From positions 1-64,000 of the forward strand of contig CCNC01000131.1 in assembly GCA_000824845.1 (NCBI GenBank): a stretch of DNA of 64,000 nucleotides, read 5' to 3'. Below the pieces are notes generated by a model. It saw nothing but the letters and a program-made list of their open reading frames with translations, had not been told where the DNA came from and ran no database searches. This stretch comes from Mesorhizobium sp. ORS 3359. GTDB lineage: Bacteria > Pseudomonadota > Alphaproteobacteria > Rhizobiales > Rhizobiaceae. Positions 53,741 to 64,000 of this stretch are shown piece after piece (position 1 is the first letter of the stretch; the number at the start of each line of letters is the position of its first letter). The translations under genes and the position numbers were made by a program.

Positions 53741-54871
53741 GTGACGGTGAATCTCAGGATCGTCCACTGCTTCCGCTCACCTGTCGGGGGAATCTTCCGG
53801 CATGTGCGCGACCTGACCGAGGCGCAGGTCGCTGCCGGCCATGCGGTAGGCATCGTCTGCGATTCCACAACCGGCGGCGACTACGAGGAGCGGTTGTTCG
53901 AGGCGATGAAGGACAGCCTCGCGCTCGGCATCCATCGCACGCCGATGCAGCGTCATGTCGGGCCGGGTGACCTCGCCTCGGCCTGGCGCACCTATCGAAT
54001 CATCAAGGAATTGCGGCCGGACGTGCTGCATGGGCATGGCGCCAAGGGTGGCGCCTATGCGCGGCTGTTCGGCTCACTGTTGCGGGTTTCAAGGTCTCGC
54101 GTGGCCCGCCTTTATTCGCCGCATGGCGGCTCTCTCCACTATGACGAAACAACAGCGACAGGAAAGCTGTTCTTCGGCCTGGAGCGCTTCATGGCGCGCT
54201 TCAGCGACTGCCTGCTGTTCGTTTCCGACTACGAGCGGAAAACTTACCGGCGCAAGGTTGGCGAGCCGCCCATACCCAACCGGCTCGTCTATAATGGCTT
54301 GCGCGCCGCGGAATTCGAATCGGTGGCTACGGCGAAGGATGCCGCCGATTTCCTGTACATCGGCATGATGCGCGACCTGAAAGGTCCGGATATCTTCATC
54401 GATGCACTGGCTTTGGCCGGCAGCGAGCTTGAGCGCCCCTTGAGCGCCGTGATGGTTGGCGATGGCGACGACCTGCCGCGCTACCACGCGCAGGTCGAGC
54501 GGCTCGGCCTCAAGAACCGCGTTCGCTTCCTGCCGCCGATGCCGGCGAGGAAAGCTTTCGCCCTGGCCGAGCTGGTCGTGGTTCCGTCGCGCGCGGAGGC
54601 GATGCCCTATATCGTGCTCGAGGCCTTGGCCGCCGGCATGCCGATGATCGCGACCGCGGTCGGCGGCATTCCGGAAATCTTCGGCGAGGGCTCGCCTGCC
54701 CTGATCCGGCCGGATCCCGTCGAGCTTGCCGGCAAGATCGGCATGGCGTTCAAAGACCTAGATGCGTACCGCAAGGCGATGCCGCAGGCGGACGAGCTCA
54801 AAGCCCGATTCGGAGCCGACGTGATGGCGGCCGAGATCGAGAAGGCCTATTTCGCGGCGCTGAACAAGTAG
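53741..54871 (+). CDS. GT4-family glycosyltransferase
   Basis: This cytosolic GT-B glycosyltransferase of 376 residues has an N-terminal acceptor domain starting VNLRIVHCFRSPVGGIFRHVRDL. The C-terminal donor domain holds VVVPSRAEAMPYIVLEALAAGMPMIATAVGGIPEIF, with the family E-x-7-E motif. It probably adds a sugar to the undecaprenyl-linked repeat unit; donor and acceptor are unknown. The start is GTG (53741), with a second GTG two codons later. Confidence 0.9.
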   Translation: MTVNLRIVHCFRSPVGGIFRHVRDLTEAQVAAGHAVGIVCDSTTGGDYEERLFEAMKDSLALGIHRTPMQRHVGPGDLASAWRTYRIIKELRPDVLHGHGAKGGAYARLFGSLLRVSRSRVARLYSPHGGSLHYDETTATGKLFFGLERFMARFSDCLLFVSDYERKTYRRKVGEPPIPNRLVYNGLRAAEFESVATAKDAADFLYIGMMRDLKGPDIFIDALALAGSELERPLSAVMVGDGDDLPRYHAQVERLGLKNRVRFLPPMPARKAFALAELVVVPSRAEAMPYIVLEALAAGMPMIATAVGGIPEIFGEGSPALIRPDPVELAGKIGMAFKDLDAYRKAMPQADELKARFGADVMAAEIEKAYFAALNK

Positions 54872-54969
54872 GTTCGCAACCGCACAACAGCTTCAAAACC
54901 ACGGGTTGTTTCAAGCCTTTCTTAGCTCTCTTTTGCTAAGCAATTGCGCGAAGCTCGCGGACAGTTCCC

Positions 54970-56501
54970 ATGAATGAGATCGACCCCGCACGCCGCTTTT
55001 CGATGGATGCGGTGCGCAACTACGACGCTCCCGCCGAAAGCGAAAAGCCCGGCGGCATCAACGATGTGGCGCGCCAGGTCGCCTCGCAATACCGGCGCGA
55101 TACCATGTCGCCGATCATGGTCAGCGGCGTGCTGCGCATGGTCGAGTTCGTGCTGCTGTTCCTGTCGGGGCTCGGCGTCTATTTCTACTATGTCGGCTTC
55201 TTCAATTATCTGGCCTGGCAATACCCGCTGGCGATCGCGGCGACATCGTTCCTGGCGGTGGTGCTGCTCGACGTCACCGACTGCTACCAAATCGCGGCGC
55301 TGATGCGCCCACTGGCCAGTTTCGGCCGCGTGCTGCTCGTCTGGGCCGGCAGCTTCGCGCTGATGGCGCTGACCGCCTTTGCAATCAAGGCCTCGGAAGA
55401 CTATTCGCGCCTGCTGTTCGGCAGCTGGTTCGTGGTCGGTTTTGTGCTGATCTTCGGCCTGAGGCTGGTGATGTCCAGGCTCATCCGGCGCTGGGCGCGC
55501 GACGGCCGCATGGAGCGCCGCGCCCTGATCGTCGGCGGCGGCAAGGCGGCCGAGCAGCTGATCCGCTCGGTCGAGAAGCAGCCCTACAACGACATCCGCA
55601 TCTGCGGCATCTTCGACGACCGCAACGACAAGCGTTCGCCGCCGATCGTCGCCGGCTATCCGAAGCTCGGCACGATCTCCGAGCTTATTGAATTCGCCCG
55701 CATCGCGCGCATCGACATGCTGATCGTGTCGCTGCCGCTGACCGCCGAATCGCGCGTCTTGCAGTTGCTCAAGAAACTCTGGGTGCTGCCGGTCGACATC
55801 CGGCTCTCGGCGCATTCCAACGCGCTGCAATTCAGGCCGCGCGCCTACTCCTATATCGGCTCCGTGCCGATGCTGGACATCTTCGACAAGCCGATCAACG
55901 ACTGGGACTCGGTCGCCAAGCGCGCCTTCGACATCGTCTTCTCGCTTGTCGGCATCATCCTCTTCTCGCCGGTGATGCTTGCCACGGCGATCGCCATCAA
56001 GCTCGACAGCAAAGGCCCGGTGCTGTTCAAGCAGAAGCGGCACGGCTTCAACAACGAGATCATCGAGGTCTACAAGTTCCGCTCGATGTTCACCGACAGG
56101 TCCGATCCGACCGCCAAGCAGACGGTGACCAAGAACGATCCGCGCGTCACCCGTGTCGGACGCTTCATCCGCAAGACCTCGATCGACGAACTGCCGCAGT
56201 TCTTCAACTCGCTCTTCGGCTCGCTGTCGCTGGTCGGGCCGCGCCCGCATGCCATCGCTGCGCAGTCGCACAACCTGCTCTACAACGAAGTGGTCGACGG
56301 CTATTTTGCCCGCCACAAGGTCAAGCCGGGCGTCACCGGCTGGGCGCAGATCAATGGCTGGCGCGGCGAGATGGACACTAACGAAAAGATCCGCATGCGC
56401 ACCGAATACGACCTCTATTACATCGAGAACTGGTCGATGCTGTTCGATCTGCGCATCCTGTTCCTGACGCCGATCCGCCTGCTCAACACGGAAAACGCCT
56501 A

Positions 56502-56505
<4 letters not shown>
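54970..56505 (+). CDS. undecaprenyl-phosphate glucose phosphotransferase (WcaJ type)
   Basis: This priming enzyme transfers glucose-1-phosphate to undecaprenyl phosphate. The 511 residues comprise an N-terminal membrane region (about 50-160, four to five helices), a CoA_binding_3-like Rossmann segment (ALIVGGGKAAEQLIRSV) and a C-terminal bacterial sugar transferase domain. In the last, RAFDIVFSLVGIILFSPVMLATAIAIKLDSKGPVLFKQKRHG, YKFRSM, KTSIDELPQFFNSLFGSLSLVGPRPH and KPGVTGWAQINGWRGE carry the conserved catalytic Asp-Glu. It overlaps the next gene by 4 bp. Confidence 0.93.
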
Positions 56506-57917
<1,412 letters not shown>

Positions 57918-58077
57918 TCTCAAAGGTTCAGAAGCAAGAGGCCAATCGGACAAAATCACGCCGGGCCTCTATCTGTATTCCACGTTATTCCATTTTTTCG
58001 AGCGGTTACGCCAGCGAAAGCACAGCAGCGTATAACGCGAGGCAAGCCGTGCTTACTCCAAGCCGGCCGAAATTCGG

Positions 58078-58329
58078 CTACTTTGCCAATTCGTCACCTT
58101 CGACCGGCGGCTTACCCTTGCCGGCGCGCTTGAGAATATCGAGCGCTGCGGGAATGTCGGCGCGCGCCGCGCGCTCCTGGAAATAGCTTTCGACCCTGAG
58201 CGCTGATAGCTTCTCGGCCACAGCCACGTTGATGAACTGGTTAAGCGCCACACCCTCGTCTTCCGCAACCTTACGTGCTTCGTCCAGGAGCGAGGGCTGA
58301 AGCCGCAGCGCAAAATTGCTTTTCCTCAT
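58078..58329 (-). CDS. ribbon-helix-helix-like antitoxin
   Basis: This 83-residue protein has a compact N-terminal pattern (SNFALRLQPSLLDEARKVAEDEGVALNQFINVAVAEKLSALR) typical of Arc/CopG/HicB-like ribbon-helix-helix DNA-binding proteins. A flexible C-terminal tail (after about 55) could neutralise the toxin. It starts 4 bp inside the end of the PIN gene, so it is the second gene of a toxin-first TA pair and probably represses the operon. Confidence 0.83.
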   Translation of the reverse strand: MRKSNFALRLQPSLLDEARKVAEDEGVALNQFINVAVAEKLSALRVESYFQERAARADIPAALDILKRAGKGKPPVEGDELAK

Positions 58330-58754
58330 TTATGTTTCTCCATTCCTTTCCAAGCCTGACCGGGCACCAGAACATCTATTCCAAAGCGGACCGCTGCTTC
58401 GCTAAAGTCGCGGGTGTTGAAGGTCACGATAGCGTCAGCTTGTCCATTGACCGCAGCCTCGAGCACCATATCATCGTCCTGATCGCGAGCCACTGGTCGC
58501 CATAAAAAGGCAAGCCTCACCGGCTCAGCAACAGCCGCCACTGCGTCCAGCAGGACATTAACATCGTCGATCGGCAAGCCGGATGCCTTCAAATGTTCCG
58601 GCCGCGTCATCACCGCCTGGTACTCAATAACAAGTGGTACGGATGCAAGCAGCGTGAACCGCCTTTCAAGCGCCGCCACTAACAAGCGACGAGACGCGCC
58701 AGCATCGCTGCGGATGGCAGCCACCATAACCGCTGTGTCGAGAACCAGCCTCAT
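58326..58754 (-). CDS. PIN-domain toxin
   Basis: This putative VapC-like RNase of the PIN/TIGR00305 type has 142 residues. Conserved acidic residues for Mg binding are visible: Asp in MRLVLDTAVMVAA, Glu in VIEYQAVM, Asp in DQDDDMVLEAA and Asp in FNTRDFSE. The toxin gene precedes the antitoxin, with a 4-bp overlap, the reverse of the most common order. A palindromic candidate operator lies 26 bp before the start. Its RNA target is unknown. Confidence 0.88.
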   Translation of the reverse strand: MRLVLDTAVMVAAIRSDAGASRRLLVAALERRFTLLASVPLVIEYQAVMTRPEHLKASGLPIDDVNVLLDAVAAVAEPVRLAFLWRPVARDQDDDMVLEAAVNGQADAIVTFNTRDFSEAAVRFGIDVLVPGQAWKGMEKHK

Positions 58755-58779
58755 GCGACTATATCGAGTTGCAGAAGTG

Positions 58780-58795
58780 ATATTGCAAGCAATAT
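58780..58795. promoter_or_regulatory. candidate operator of the toxin-antitoxin pair
   Basis: ATATTGC-AA-GCAATAT is a perfect inverted repeat, and the unit ATATTGCA also recurs directly just downstream (58792-58799). It lies 26 bp from the toxin start, where a ribbon-helix-helix repressor would bind. Confidence 0.55.
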
Positions 58796-58819
58796 TGCAT
58801 CAATTGAAATTTGCGGCAA

Positions 58820-59851
58820 CTACCTCGACGCGCCATGCGCGGCCAGCATGCGGCGCGCGCTTTCCTCGTCGGTGATGAGCACGGTCGGCGCGATCAGGTT
58901 CATGGCGCCGAGCAGCGCCTCGGTCTTCTCCGCGCCGCCGGAGGTGAGGATTCGGATCGGGGCCTTGCGCAGCCGATCGACATCCACCGACATCACATGG
59001 CTGTTGACGGGATGGTCGACCAGATCGCCCTTGCGGTCGTAGAAATGGAACAGAAGGTCGCCGACGGCGCCACGCGCAAGCAGGGCCTCCCGGTCTGCTT
59101 CCTTCAAAAAGCCGCCGCGCGAGAAGGTGGTGGCCGACGCGATGCCGCCGACGCTGAGCAGGACCGCATCGAGCGCGTCGGCCATTGCAAAAATCTCCTG
59201 CAGGCCGCAGCGCTCGACCAGCGCGATCTTGGTCTCGATGCTGTCCACGACGGCCGGCGTGGGCATCAGATAGCCGTCGCCCTGAAAAATCTGGGCGAAG
59301 CGCCAGGCGAACTCGGCCGGATTGACCCGGCGCGCGACGCCGACGCCGCCAAGCAGCGAGATCACGCTGAAGTCGGTCAGCGACTTGGCGCTGATGAAAG
59401 GCAAGGTGTGGAATAGCGTCACGCCCCAGCCGACGCCGACCCGCATGCCGGATTTCATCGCGTCTGACAGGAACATGCCGGTCTTGGCGGCGATCGCCGG
59501 AATTGGATCGGCCTTGGGCTCGGACAGCGGCGCGACCAGCGCCTGCTGGAGGCCGAAGGTCTTTTCCAGCGCGCGCTCCAGGCGCACGATCTCCAGCAGC
59601 TCGCTCTCGATGGTGATCTTCACCTCGTTGCGCGCCCTCGCTTCCGCCAGCATGCGCACGATGGTGACCCGGCCGACGCCGAGCACGTCGGCGATCTCGT
59701 TCTGTGTCATCTGCTCGACGAAATACATCCAGGCGGCGCGGATCCTGAGCCGGTCGGTCCGGCTTTCATTGACGACCTGCTCGGATGCCTCAGCCGCCCC
59801 CCTGCCGTTTTCGGGTTCGCCCTGCCGCCGCCTGCCCAATTTCCCCTCCAA
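58820..59851 (-). CDS. SorC/DeoR-type sugar-binding transcriptional regulator
   Basis: This 343-residue regulator has an N-terminal helix-turn-helix (LRIRAAWMYFVEQMTQNEIADVLGVGRVTIVRMLAEARARNEV) and a C-terminal sugar-phosphate-binding domain, with the SorC signature in VGVGWGVTLFHTLPFI and LLSVGGI. Such proteins control sugar operons. The glucitol PTS genes nearby make them the likely target. The start is uncertain: TTG 59851 gives the full frame, and a TTG four codons later sits closer to GGAGGGG. Confidence 0.85.
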   Translation of the reverse strand: MEGKLGRRRQGEPENGRGAAEASEQVVNESRTDRLRIRAAWMYFVEQMTQNEIADVLGVGRVTIVRMLAEARARNEVKITIESELLEIVRLERALEKTFGLQQALVAPLSEPKADPIPAIAAKTGMFLSDAMKSGMRVGVGWGVTLFHTLPFISAKSLTDFSVISLLGGVGVARRVNPAEFAWRFAQIFQGDGYLMPTPAVVDSIETKIALVERCGLQEIFAMADALDAVLLSVGGIASATTFSRGGFLKEADREALLARGAVGDLLFHFYDRKGDLVDHPVNSHVMSVDVDRLRKAPIRILTSGGAEKTEALLGAMNLIAPTVLITDEESARRMLAAHGASR

Positions 59852-59992
59852 GCCCGGCGATGATGCTGCCTCGCCGATTCTGCATGCTGGTTAAATATCG
59901 TCTATTGATCTACCAATCGAGACGAACAATCTAGAGAGGGCGACTGGCGCCCCCAAGCCGCGAGCGGCTTCAGCATTTCGAGGCAATTGGCG

Positions 59993-60763
59993 ATGCTGCG
60001 ACAAATTTCCGAAGATGTCCGCGCCAACCTGAAGGACCGGCTTCGGGAACTGCGCGACGCCATTCGCCAGAGCCGCCACGACAGCGCCGGCGAGACGTCT
60101 CACGATATAGCCGGCAATTTGCCTCCTTTTCCGGGTCGCAGCCTGCTCGGCCATGCCGCGAGCGCTGTGGACGACGCGCTGACGATCGCCGAATCCTTCG
60201 TTCCGCATTCCCGGCCGCTCAAGGTCGACGGAACGACCGTGAAAACCCTGCGCTCCTATTTCCCGGATGGCGATGAAGACCGGCAGATCGGCGGCGAACG
60301 TCAATTCAGGCGCGACATGTACTATCTGACCCGCGCGGTTCTGGCCGGTTACGGCGTCGACAATCCCCGCGTGCACGAGGCGAGTTTTTCCGCCGTGCAC
60401 GCCGCGATGCGCAAGCGCCATGCCGATCTTCTGGCTGGGGCGACGGCGGATGCGGCCTCCACCGACCAGGTCGCTGCGGCCTGCGCGGCTCTCCTCGTCG
60501 AATGCCTCAACCACCGTCCGGTTCAGCCTGGCGAGGCGGCCACGGCCGACCGGTCGCTCGACATAAGATGTCTGGCGCCCGTCGTGCTTGCCTGCGGACT
60601 GGCGACCAAGGCGGACGGCGGCACGCCGGAGCCCGACCTTCTCGAGATCGCGGTGCTGGCGGCCGAAGTGCGGGAGGATCGCATCCGGCAGGCTTGCGCC
60701 CAGGCCAATGCCGTCCAGGAACTGACACCGGTTCTCGCCACTCTGCTCGCGCATCTGACGTAA
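59993..60763 (+). CDS. protein of unknown function
   Basis: This 256-residue, probably cytosolic, mostly helical protein has no signal peptide or membrane segment. It starts MLRQISEDVRANLKDRLRELRDAIRQSRHD and contains a region AQANAVQELTPVLATLLAHL at the end. I recognise no domain. It is divergent from the SorC-type regulator and convergent with the PTS operon (17 bp between stops). A regulatory link to the sugar genes is only positional. Confidence 0.6.
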   Translation: MLRQISEDVRANLKDRLRELRDAIRQSRHDSAGETSHDIAGNLPPFPGRSLLGHAASAVDDALTIAESFVPHSRPLKVDGTTVKTLRSYFPDGDEDRQIGGERQFRRDMYYLTRAVLAGYGVDNPRVHEASFSAVHAAMRKRHADLLAGATADAASTDQVAAACAALLVECLNHRPVQPGEAATADRSLDIRCLAPVVLACGLATKADGGTPEPDLLEIAVLAAEVREDRIRQACAQANAVQELTPVLATLLAHLT

Positions 60764-60780
60764 CCGCCGCGAGGGATCCG

Positions 60781-62766
60781 CTATCGTTCGGCCGCAATGG
60801 CCGCGATGGTCTTCTTGGCGCGCTGGATCGAGGCCGGGCTCATGCTGAGCTCGGTCAGACCCATCCCGATGAAGGCCGGGATAAGGTCCGGACGACCGGC
60901 CGCTTCGCCGCACATGCCGACCATGATGCCGGCAGCGATACCCGCCTTGGCCGTCAGTTCGATCGCCGACATCACCGCCGGATTGGTCACGTCATTGAGC
61001 TTGGCGACCGTCGGATTGAGGCGGTCGGCGGCCATGATGTACTGGGTGAGGTCGTTGGTGCCGATCGAGAAGAACGCCACTTCCTTCGCCAGCGCCGGCG
61101 CGATCAGCACGGCGGCCGGCGTCTCGATCATCACGCCGAGGTCGAAGCTTGCATGCGGCACGCCTTCGGCCTTCAACTCGGCCGCGCATTCATCGACCAG
61201 CGCACGGGTCCGCGTCACCTCGGCGATTTCCGAGACCATCGGCAGCATCACCTTGATGTTGCCGTGAACCGCGGCCCTGAGTAGCGCCCGCAGCTGCCTC
61301 TTGAAGATGTCGGGACGATCCAGACACATGCGGATGCCGCGCCAGCCGAGGAAGGGATTCTCCTCGTCGGGGAATTCGATGCCGGCGATCGGCTTGTCGC
61401 CGCCGATGTCGAGCGTGCGCACGATGACCGAATGCGGCGCGAACGCCCTGGCCAGGGCGCTGTAGGTCTCGGCCTGCATGTCTTCCGAAGGCAGATGCAT
61501 GTGGCGCATGAAGAGCAGCTCGGTGCGGAACAGGCCGACGCCCATGGCGCCGGCTTCCTGCGCCGCTTCGATCTCCTCCAGCGAGCCGATATTGGCCGCG
61601 ACCTCGATCACCGTGCCATCCGCGCGGGTCGGCGTCACGCTCTTGAACACTTTCAGCCCGGCGCGCTCCTGCGTCGCGGCTTCAACGCGCTTGTTGAAAT
61701 CGGAGCGCGTCGCCTCATCCGGATCGACGATCACATGCCCGGCATTGCCGTCGATGGCGACCTCCTTGGCCGCACGCAACTCGTTGACCTTGTCTCCCAG
61801 ACCCAGCACGGCCGGAATGCCATGCGAGCGGGCGATGATGGCGATGTGCGAGGTGGCGCCGCCATGGCCGCAGACCACGCCGCCGATGCGCTTCAGCGGC
61901 GCGCGCGCCAGATCCCAGGCGCCGATGTCGTCGGCAATCAGGATCGCGCCTTGCGGAATCGTCTCAAGGCTGACCTCGTCCTGGCCGAGCAGCACCAGGC
62001 AGATCTGCCGGCCGACGGCATGGACGTCGTCGGCCCGGGCGTTGAGATAGGGGTCGTCGACCGCGCTGAAATCGGCGGCGATGGTGGACGCGGCCGCGAT
62101 GACCGCGGAGACCGCATCGTCACCGCCCTTGATCAGTCTTTCGACCTCGCCGGTCAGGCTGTCGTCGGCGGCGATGTCGCGCAGCGCCGCAACGATGCCG
62201 CGGTCGCCGGCGGCGAGATTGTTCTCGGCAAGGGTGCGGTCCATGCGCGCCCGGACGCTGGCGACGGCGCCGCGGAAGTGTTCGAGTTCGCCTTTGATCT
62301 CACCGGCCTGCAGGTGCCTGCCTGGCCCCTCGATCTCCGGCGGGAAATGGGCGAAGGCCGGCCCGATCGCCACGCCCTCACTGGCGGCTACGCCCTGCAG
62401 TTTCGGCGTTCCATCCGCCGATGCTGCAGCCGGTGCTACTGGCTCCGACGCAGGTTCGACGGCTGCGGTTTCAGAGCCGCCCTCACCCGCTTCGCTCTCG
62501 TCGTCGAGACCGGCGCGCGGATTCTCCAGATAGCCGATCAGCGCCTCGATCGCCTCGATGGCGTCGGCGCCGTTGGCGCGCACGGTGACTTCCTGGTTTT
62601 CCTTGACCGCCAGCAGCATCAGCTTGACCGAGCTCTTGGCGCTGACCGCCTTGCCGTCCTTGACCAGCTCGACATCGGATTCGAAACCCTTGGCGAGTTT
62701 TACGAACCGCGTGGCGGGACGGGCGTGCAAACCTTCGTGCACTCTGACGATGGTCGAGCGTTCCAT
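60781..62766 (-). CDS. HPr-enzyme I fusion of the phosphotransferase system
   Basis: This 661-residue fusion of the two general PTS phosphocarriers begins with an HPr domain (about 1-88) with the phospho-His in HEGLHARPATRF (His14) and a Ser-containing region near 46. An acidic/Ala-rich linker follows (about 90-120). Then comes enzyme I: the phospho-His in GGATSHIAIIARSHGIPAV (about 304), GLFRTELLFM, and the PEP-binding barrel with SIGTNDLTQYI and GMCGEAAGRPD. It thus passes phosphate from PEP directly to the IIA encoded upstream. The gap to the IIA gene is 48 bp. Confidence 0.93.
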   Translation of the reverse strand: MERSTIVRVHEGLHARPATRFVKLAKGFESDVELVKDGKAVSAKSSVKLMLLAVKENQEVTVRANGADAIEAIEALIGYLENPRAGLDDESEAGEGGSETAAVEPASEPVAPAAASADGTPKLQGVAASEGVAIGPAFAHFPPEIEGPGRHLQAGEIKGELEHFRGAVASVRARMDRTLAENNLAAGDRGIVAALRDIAADDSLTGEVERLIKGGDDAVSAVIAAASTIAADFSAVDDPYLNARADDVHAVGRQICLVLLGQDEVSLETIPQGAILIADDIGAWDLARAPLKRIGGVVCGHGGATSHIAIIARSHGIPAVLGLGDKVNELRAAKEVAIDGNAGHVIVDPDEATRSDFNKRVEAATQERAGLKVFKSVTPTRADGTVIEVAANIGSLEEIEAAQEAGAMGVGLFRTELLFMRHMHLPSEDMQAETYSALARAFAPHSVIVRTLDIGGDKPIAGIEFPDEENPFLGWRGIRMCLDRPDIFKRQLRALLRAAVHGNIKVMLPMVSEIAEVTRTRALVDECAAELKAEGVPHASFDLGVMIETPAAVLIAPALAKEVAFFSIGTNDLTQYIMAADRLNPTVAKLNDVTNPAVMSAIELTAKAGIAAGIMVGMCGEAAGRPDLIPAFIGMGLTELSMSPASIQRAKKTIAAIAAER

Positions 62767-62814
62767 GGCAATACTCTAGGTTTGGGCGCTTATCGACAGA
62801 CAGCGCGGATATTA

Positions 62815-63195
62815 TCAGGCGGCGATGGTGATGACAGCGCCCGGTGTGAGCGCCGCCACGAGCGCTCCGGTATCGACCTCGGATGCGCAAACCTCGCCCG
62901 GCCTTTCGGCCTCGCTTGCTCCGTTGAAGGAGATCACGACATGACCCATCTCACGGACCTTGCTCCAGGCCGTGGAGCCGACCGCCGTTATCGTCGCCGA
63001 GACCGGCCCGAGTGTGATGGAGGCGCCTGTTGCCGGCGCATCGTCGCTCGGGCCTAACTCCGTCTTGTGCAGCACGGAGACCTCGGCCAGTTCGGGAGGC
63101 GAGCCATCCGCGAACAGGATGAGCACGCCGCCCTCGGCGAGGTCCGCCACTTCGGGTCCAATTGCCGTGACCCGTGTCTTGAGAAGAACCGACAT
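62815..63195 (-). CDS. PTS glucitol/sorbitol-type enzyme IIA
   Basis: This 126-residue IIA of the glucitol (Gut/Srl) family has its likely phospho-His in AEVSVLHKTELGP (about residue 43). The family pattern includes ADLAEGGVLILFADGSPPELAE and ITAVGSTAWSKVREMGHVVISFNG. It sits between IIB and HPr-EI. Glucitol specificity is inferred from family and neighbours, not shown. Confidence 0.9.
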   Translation of the reverse strand: MSVLLKTRVTAIGPEVADLAEGGVLILFADGSPPELAEVSVLHKTELGPSDDAPATGASITLGPVSATITAVGSTAWSKVREMGHVVISFNGASEAERPGEVCASEVDTGALVAALTPGAVITIAA

Positions 63196-63223
63196 ATGGC
63201 GAACCTCGTTTTTTACTGATGTT

Positions 63224-64000
63224 TTAGAACACGATCAGGGACACGACCCATGCGATCAGCACGGAGACAGGGCCCATGATCTGGCGGCTGATGAGCACCG
63301 CCGGCACGCCGATTTCGATCGTCTTCGGCTTGGCCTCACCGAGCGCCAGACCGACGGGAACGAAGTCGCAGCCCACCTGGGTGTTGTAGGCAAACAGCGC
63401 CGGCAGCGCCATTGCGGGCGAGATGGTGCCGTTGGCGATCTGCGGGCCGATGATGGCGACGCCGATGACCTGGGCGATGACCGCGCCCGGTCCCAGGATG
63501 GGTGAGAGGAACGGCAGGCCGCAGATGGCTGAGATGATCAGCAGGCCGACGATGTTGTTGGCCAGCGGACCCATCGGCTGCGCCAGCACGTCACCGATGC
63601 CGGTATAGAGGATGAGGCCGATCAGCATGGTCACGAAGGCCATGAAGGGCAGCACGTTGCGGACCACCTGATCGATGGTGCGGCGGCCGGAGTTGAAGAA
63701 GATGCCGACCACGCGGCCCATGACGCGGCCGATCGAGCTGATCAGGCCGATAAGCCCGCCTTCGCTCGGCAGCGGCTCGGCCGTCCTGGCAGTGGTGTTG
63801 TTGCTTGAACTCATCGATGCTGCTCCCCCCGCAGTGGTGACCGCTTCGGAGCCGTCCGCCATTGCGACATTGGCCGGCTTCACGCCCGAAACGTAGATGT
63901 CTTCCGTGATGAACTGGGCGAGCGGACCCGCCTGGCCGACCGGCGTCAGATTGACGGTCGGGATACGCTTGCGCGGGTAGACGCCGCAGCGCGCGGTGCC
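63224..64000 (-). CDS. PTS glucitol/sorbitol-type enzyme IIB (partial, runs off the window)
   Basis: This is the C-terminal part of a SrlE-like IIB/IIC2 protein. At the window edge the frame reads GTARCGVYPRKRIPTVNL, which matches the phosphorylated-Cys loop of E. coli SrlE. It continues with GPLAQFITEDIYVSG, then membrane helices (FMAFVTMLIGLILYTGIG, GLLIISAICGLPFLSPILGPGAVIAQVIGVAII and VSVLIAWVVSLIVF). The N-terminus lies beyond 64000. It is 28 bp upstream of IIA on the same strand, and the remaining IIC subunit should lie further right. Confidence 0.92.
   Translation of the reverse strand, partial: GTARCGVYPRKRIPTVNLTPVGQAGPLAQFITEDIYVSGVKPANVAMADGSEAVTTAGGAASMSSSNNTTARTAEPLPSEGGLIGLISSIGRVMGRVVGIFFNSGRRTIDQVVRNVLPFMAFVTMLIGLILYTGIGDVLAQPMGPLANNIVGLLIISAICGLPFLSPILGPGAVIAQVIGVAIIGPQIANGTISPAMALPALFAYNTQVGCDFVPVGLALGEAKPKTIEIGVPAVLISRQIMGPVSVLIAWVVSLIVF

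Overview
The window reads as chromosomal backbone of an alphaproteobacterium of the order Hyphomicrobiales, most likely Mesorhizobium or a close relative in the Phyllobacteriaceae. The evidence is high GC with strong third-position bias, an NDUFA12-type complex I subunit, an RNase E with a long acidic insertion in its N-terminal half, a DUF2155/accBC/aroQ/aat neighbourhood, and several short palindromic repeat families that I recognise from rhizobial genomes. The genus is an inference. I see no insertion sequence, prophage, integron or CRISPR array.

Layout. 1-9.0 kb: prfB with a programmed +1 frameshift, penicillin-binding protein 1A, an AmiC-type amidase and RNase E. 9.0-20.2 kb: an aminotransferase-glutaminase pair, an M48 protease with repeats, a DsbA-like oxidoreductase, then aroQ-accB-accC-aat, three minus-strand genes (NTF2-like, DUF2155, NDUFA12) and panBC. 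20.2-31.8 kb: AIM24-like protein, GNAT, gatB, a YjhX-like gene whose 5' end is made of palindromic repeats, CBS and rhomboid proteins, then a PAS protein, a double-PilZ protein, a LapG-type cysteine protease, an ankyrin protein, gamma carbonic anhydrase, two membrane proteins of unknown function and a P450. 31.8-47.6 kb: an AT-rich orphan membrane protein, metY-cupin, CoA-binding/AAA ATPase pair, an ECHDC3-like crotonase, rplM-rpsI, LysR/aldo-keto reductase, a 278-bp imperfect palindrome, GDPD, acyltransferase, speB-argC, a frameshifted aminoglycoside-phosphotransferase-like gene, ctaA and DUF2842.

47.6-57.9 kb is an exopolysaccharide locus: polysaccharide deacetylase, FemAB/CelD-like acyltransferase, an unrelated FKBP isomerase, a Wzz/GumC-type co-polymerase with a degenerate kinase domain, a Wza-type export lipoprotein, a glycosyltransferase, a priming sugar-phosphate transferase and a ligase/polymerase whose reading frame runs antisense through tRNA-Pro(GGG). 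58.0-64.0 kb holds a PIN/ribbon-helix-helix toxin-antitoxin pair with a palindromic candidate operator, a SorC-type regulator, an uncharacterised protein and a glucitol/sorbitol PTS operon (IIB-IIA-HPr/EI fusion) that runs off the right edge.

Beyond the genes, the less expected signals are non-coding: a sigma-54-like promoter and CtrA-like box before the PAS gene, three hairpin-rich stretches that could be small RNAs, a terminator hairpin squeezed into the metY leader, and several palindromic repeat families, some of which touch start or stop codons. I found no clear case of a wholly new multi-gene system; the best candidates are listed as findings.
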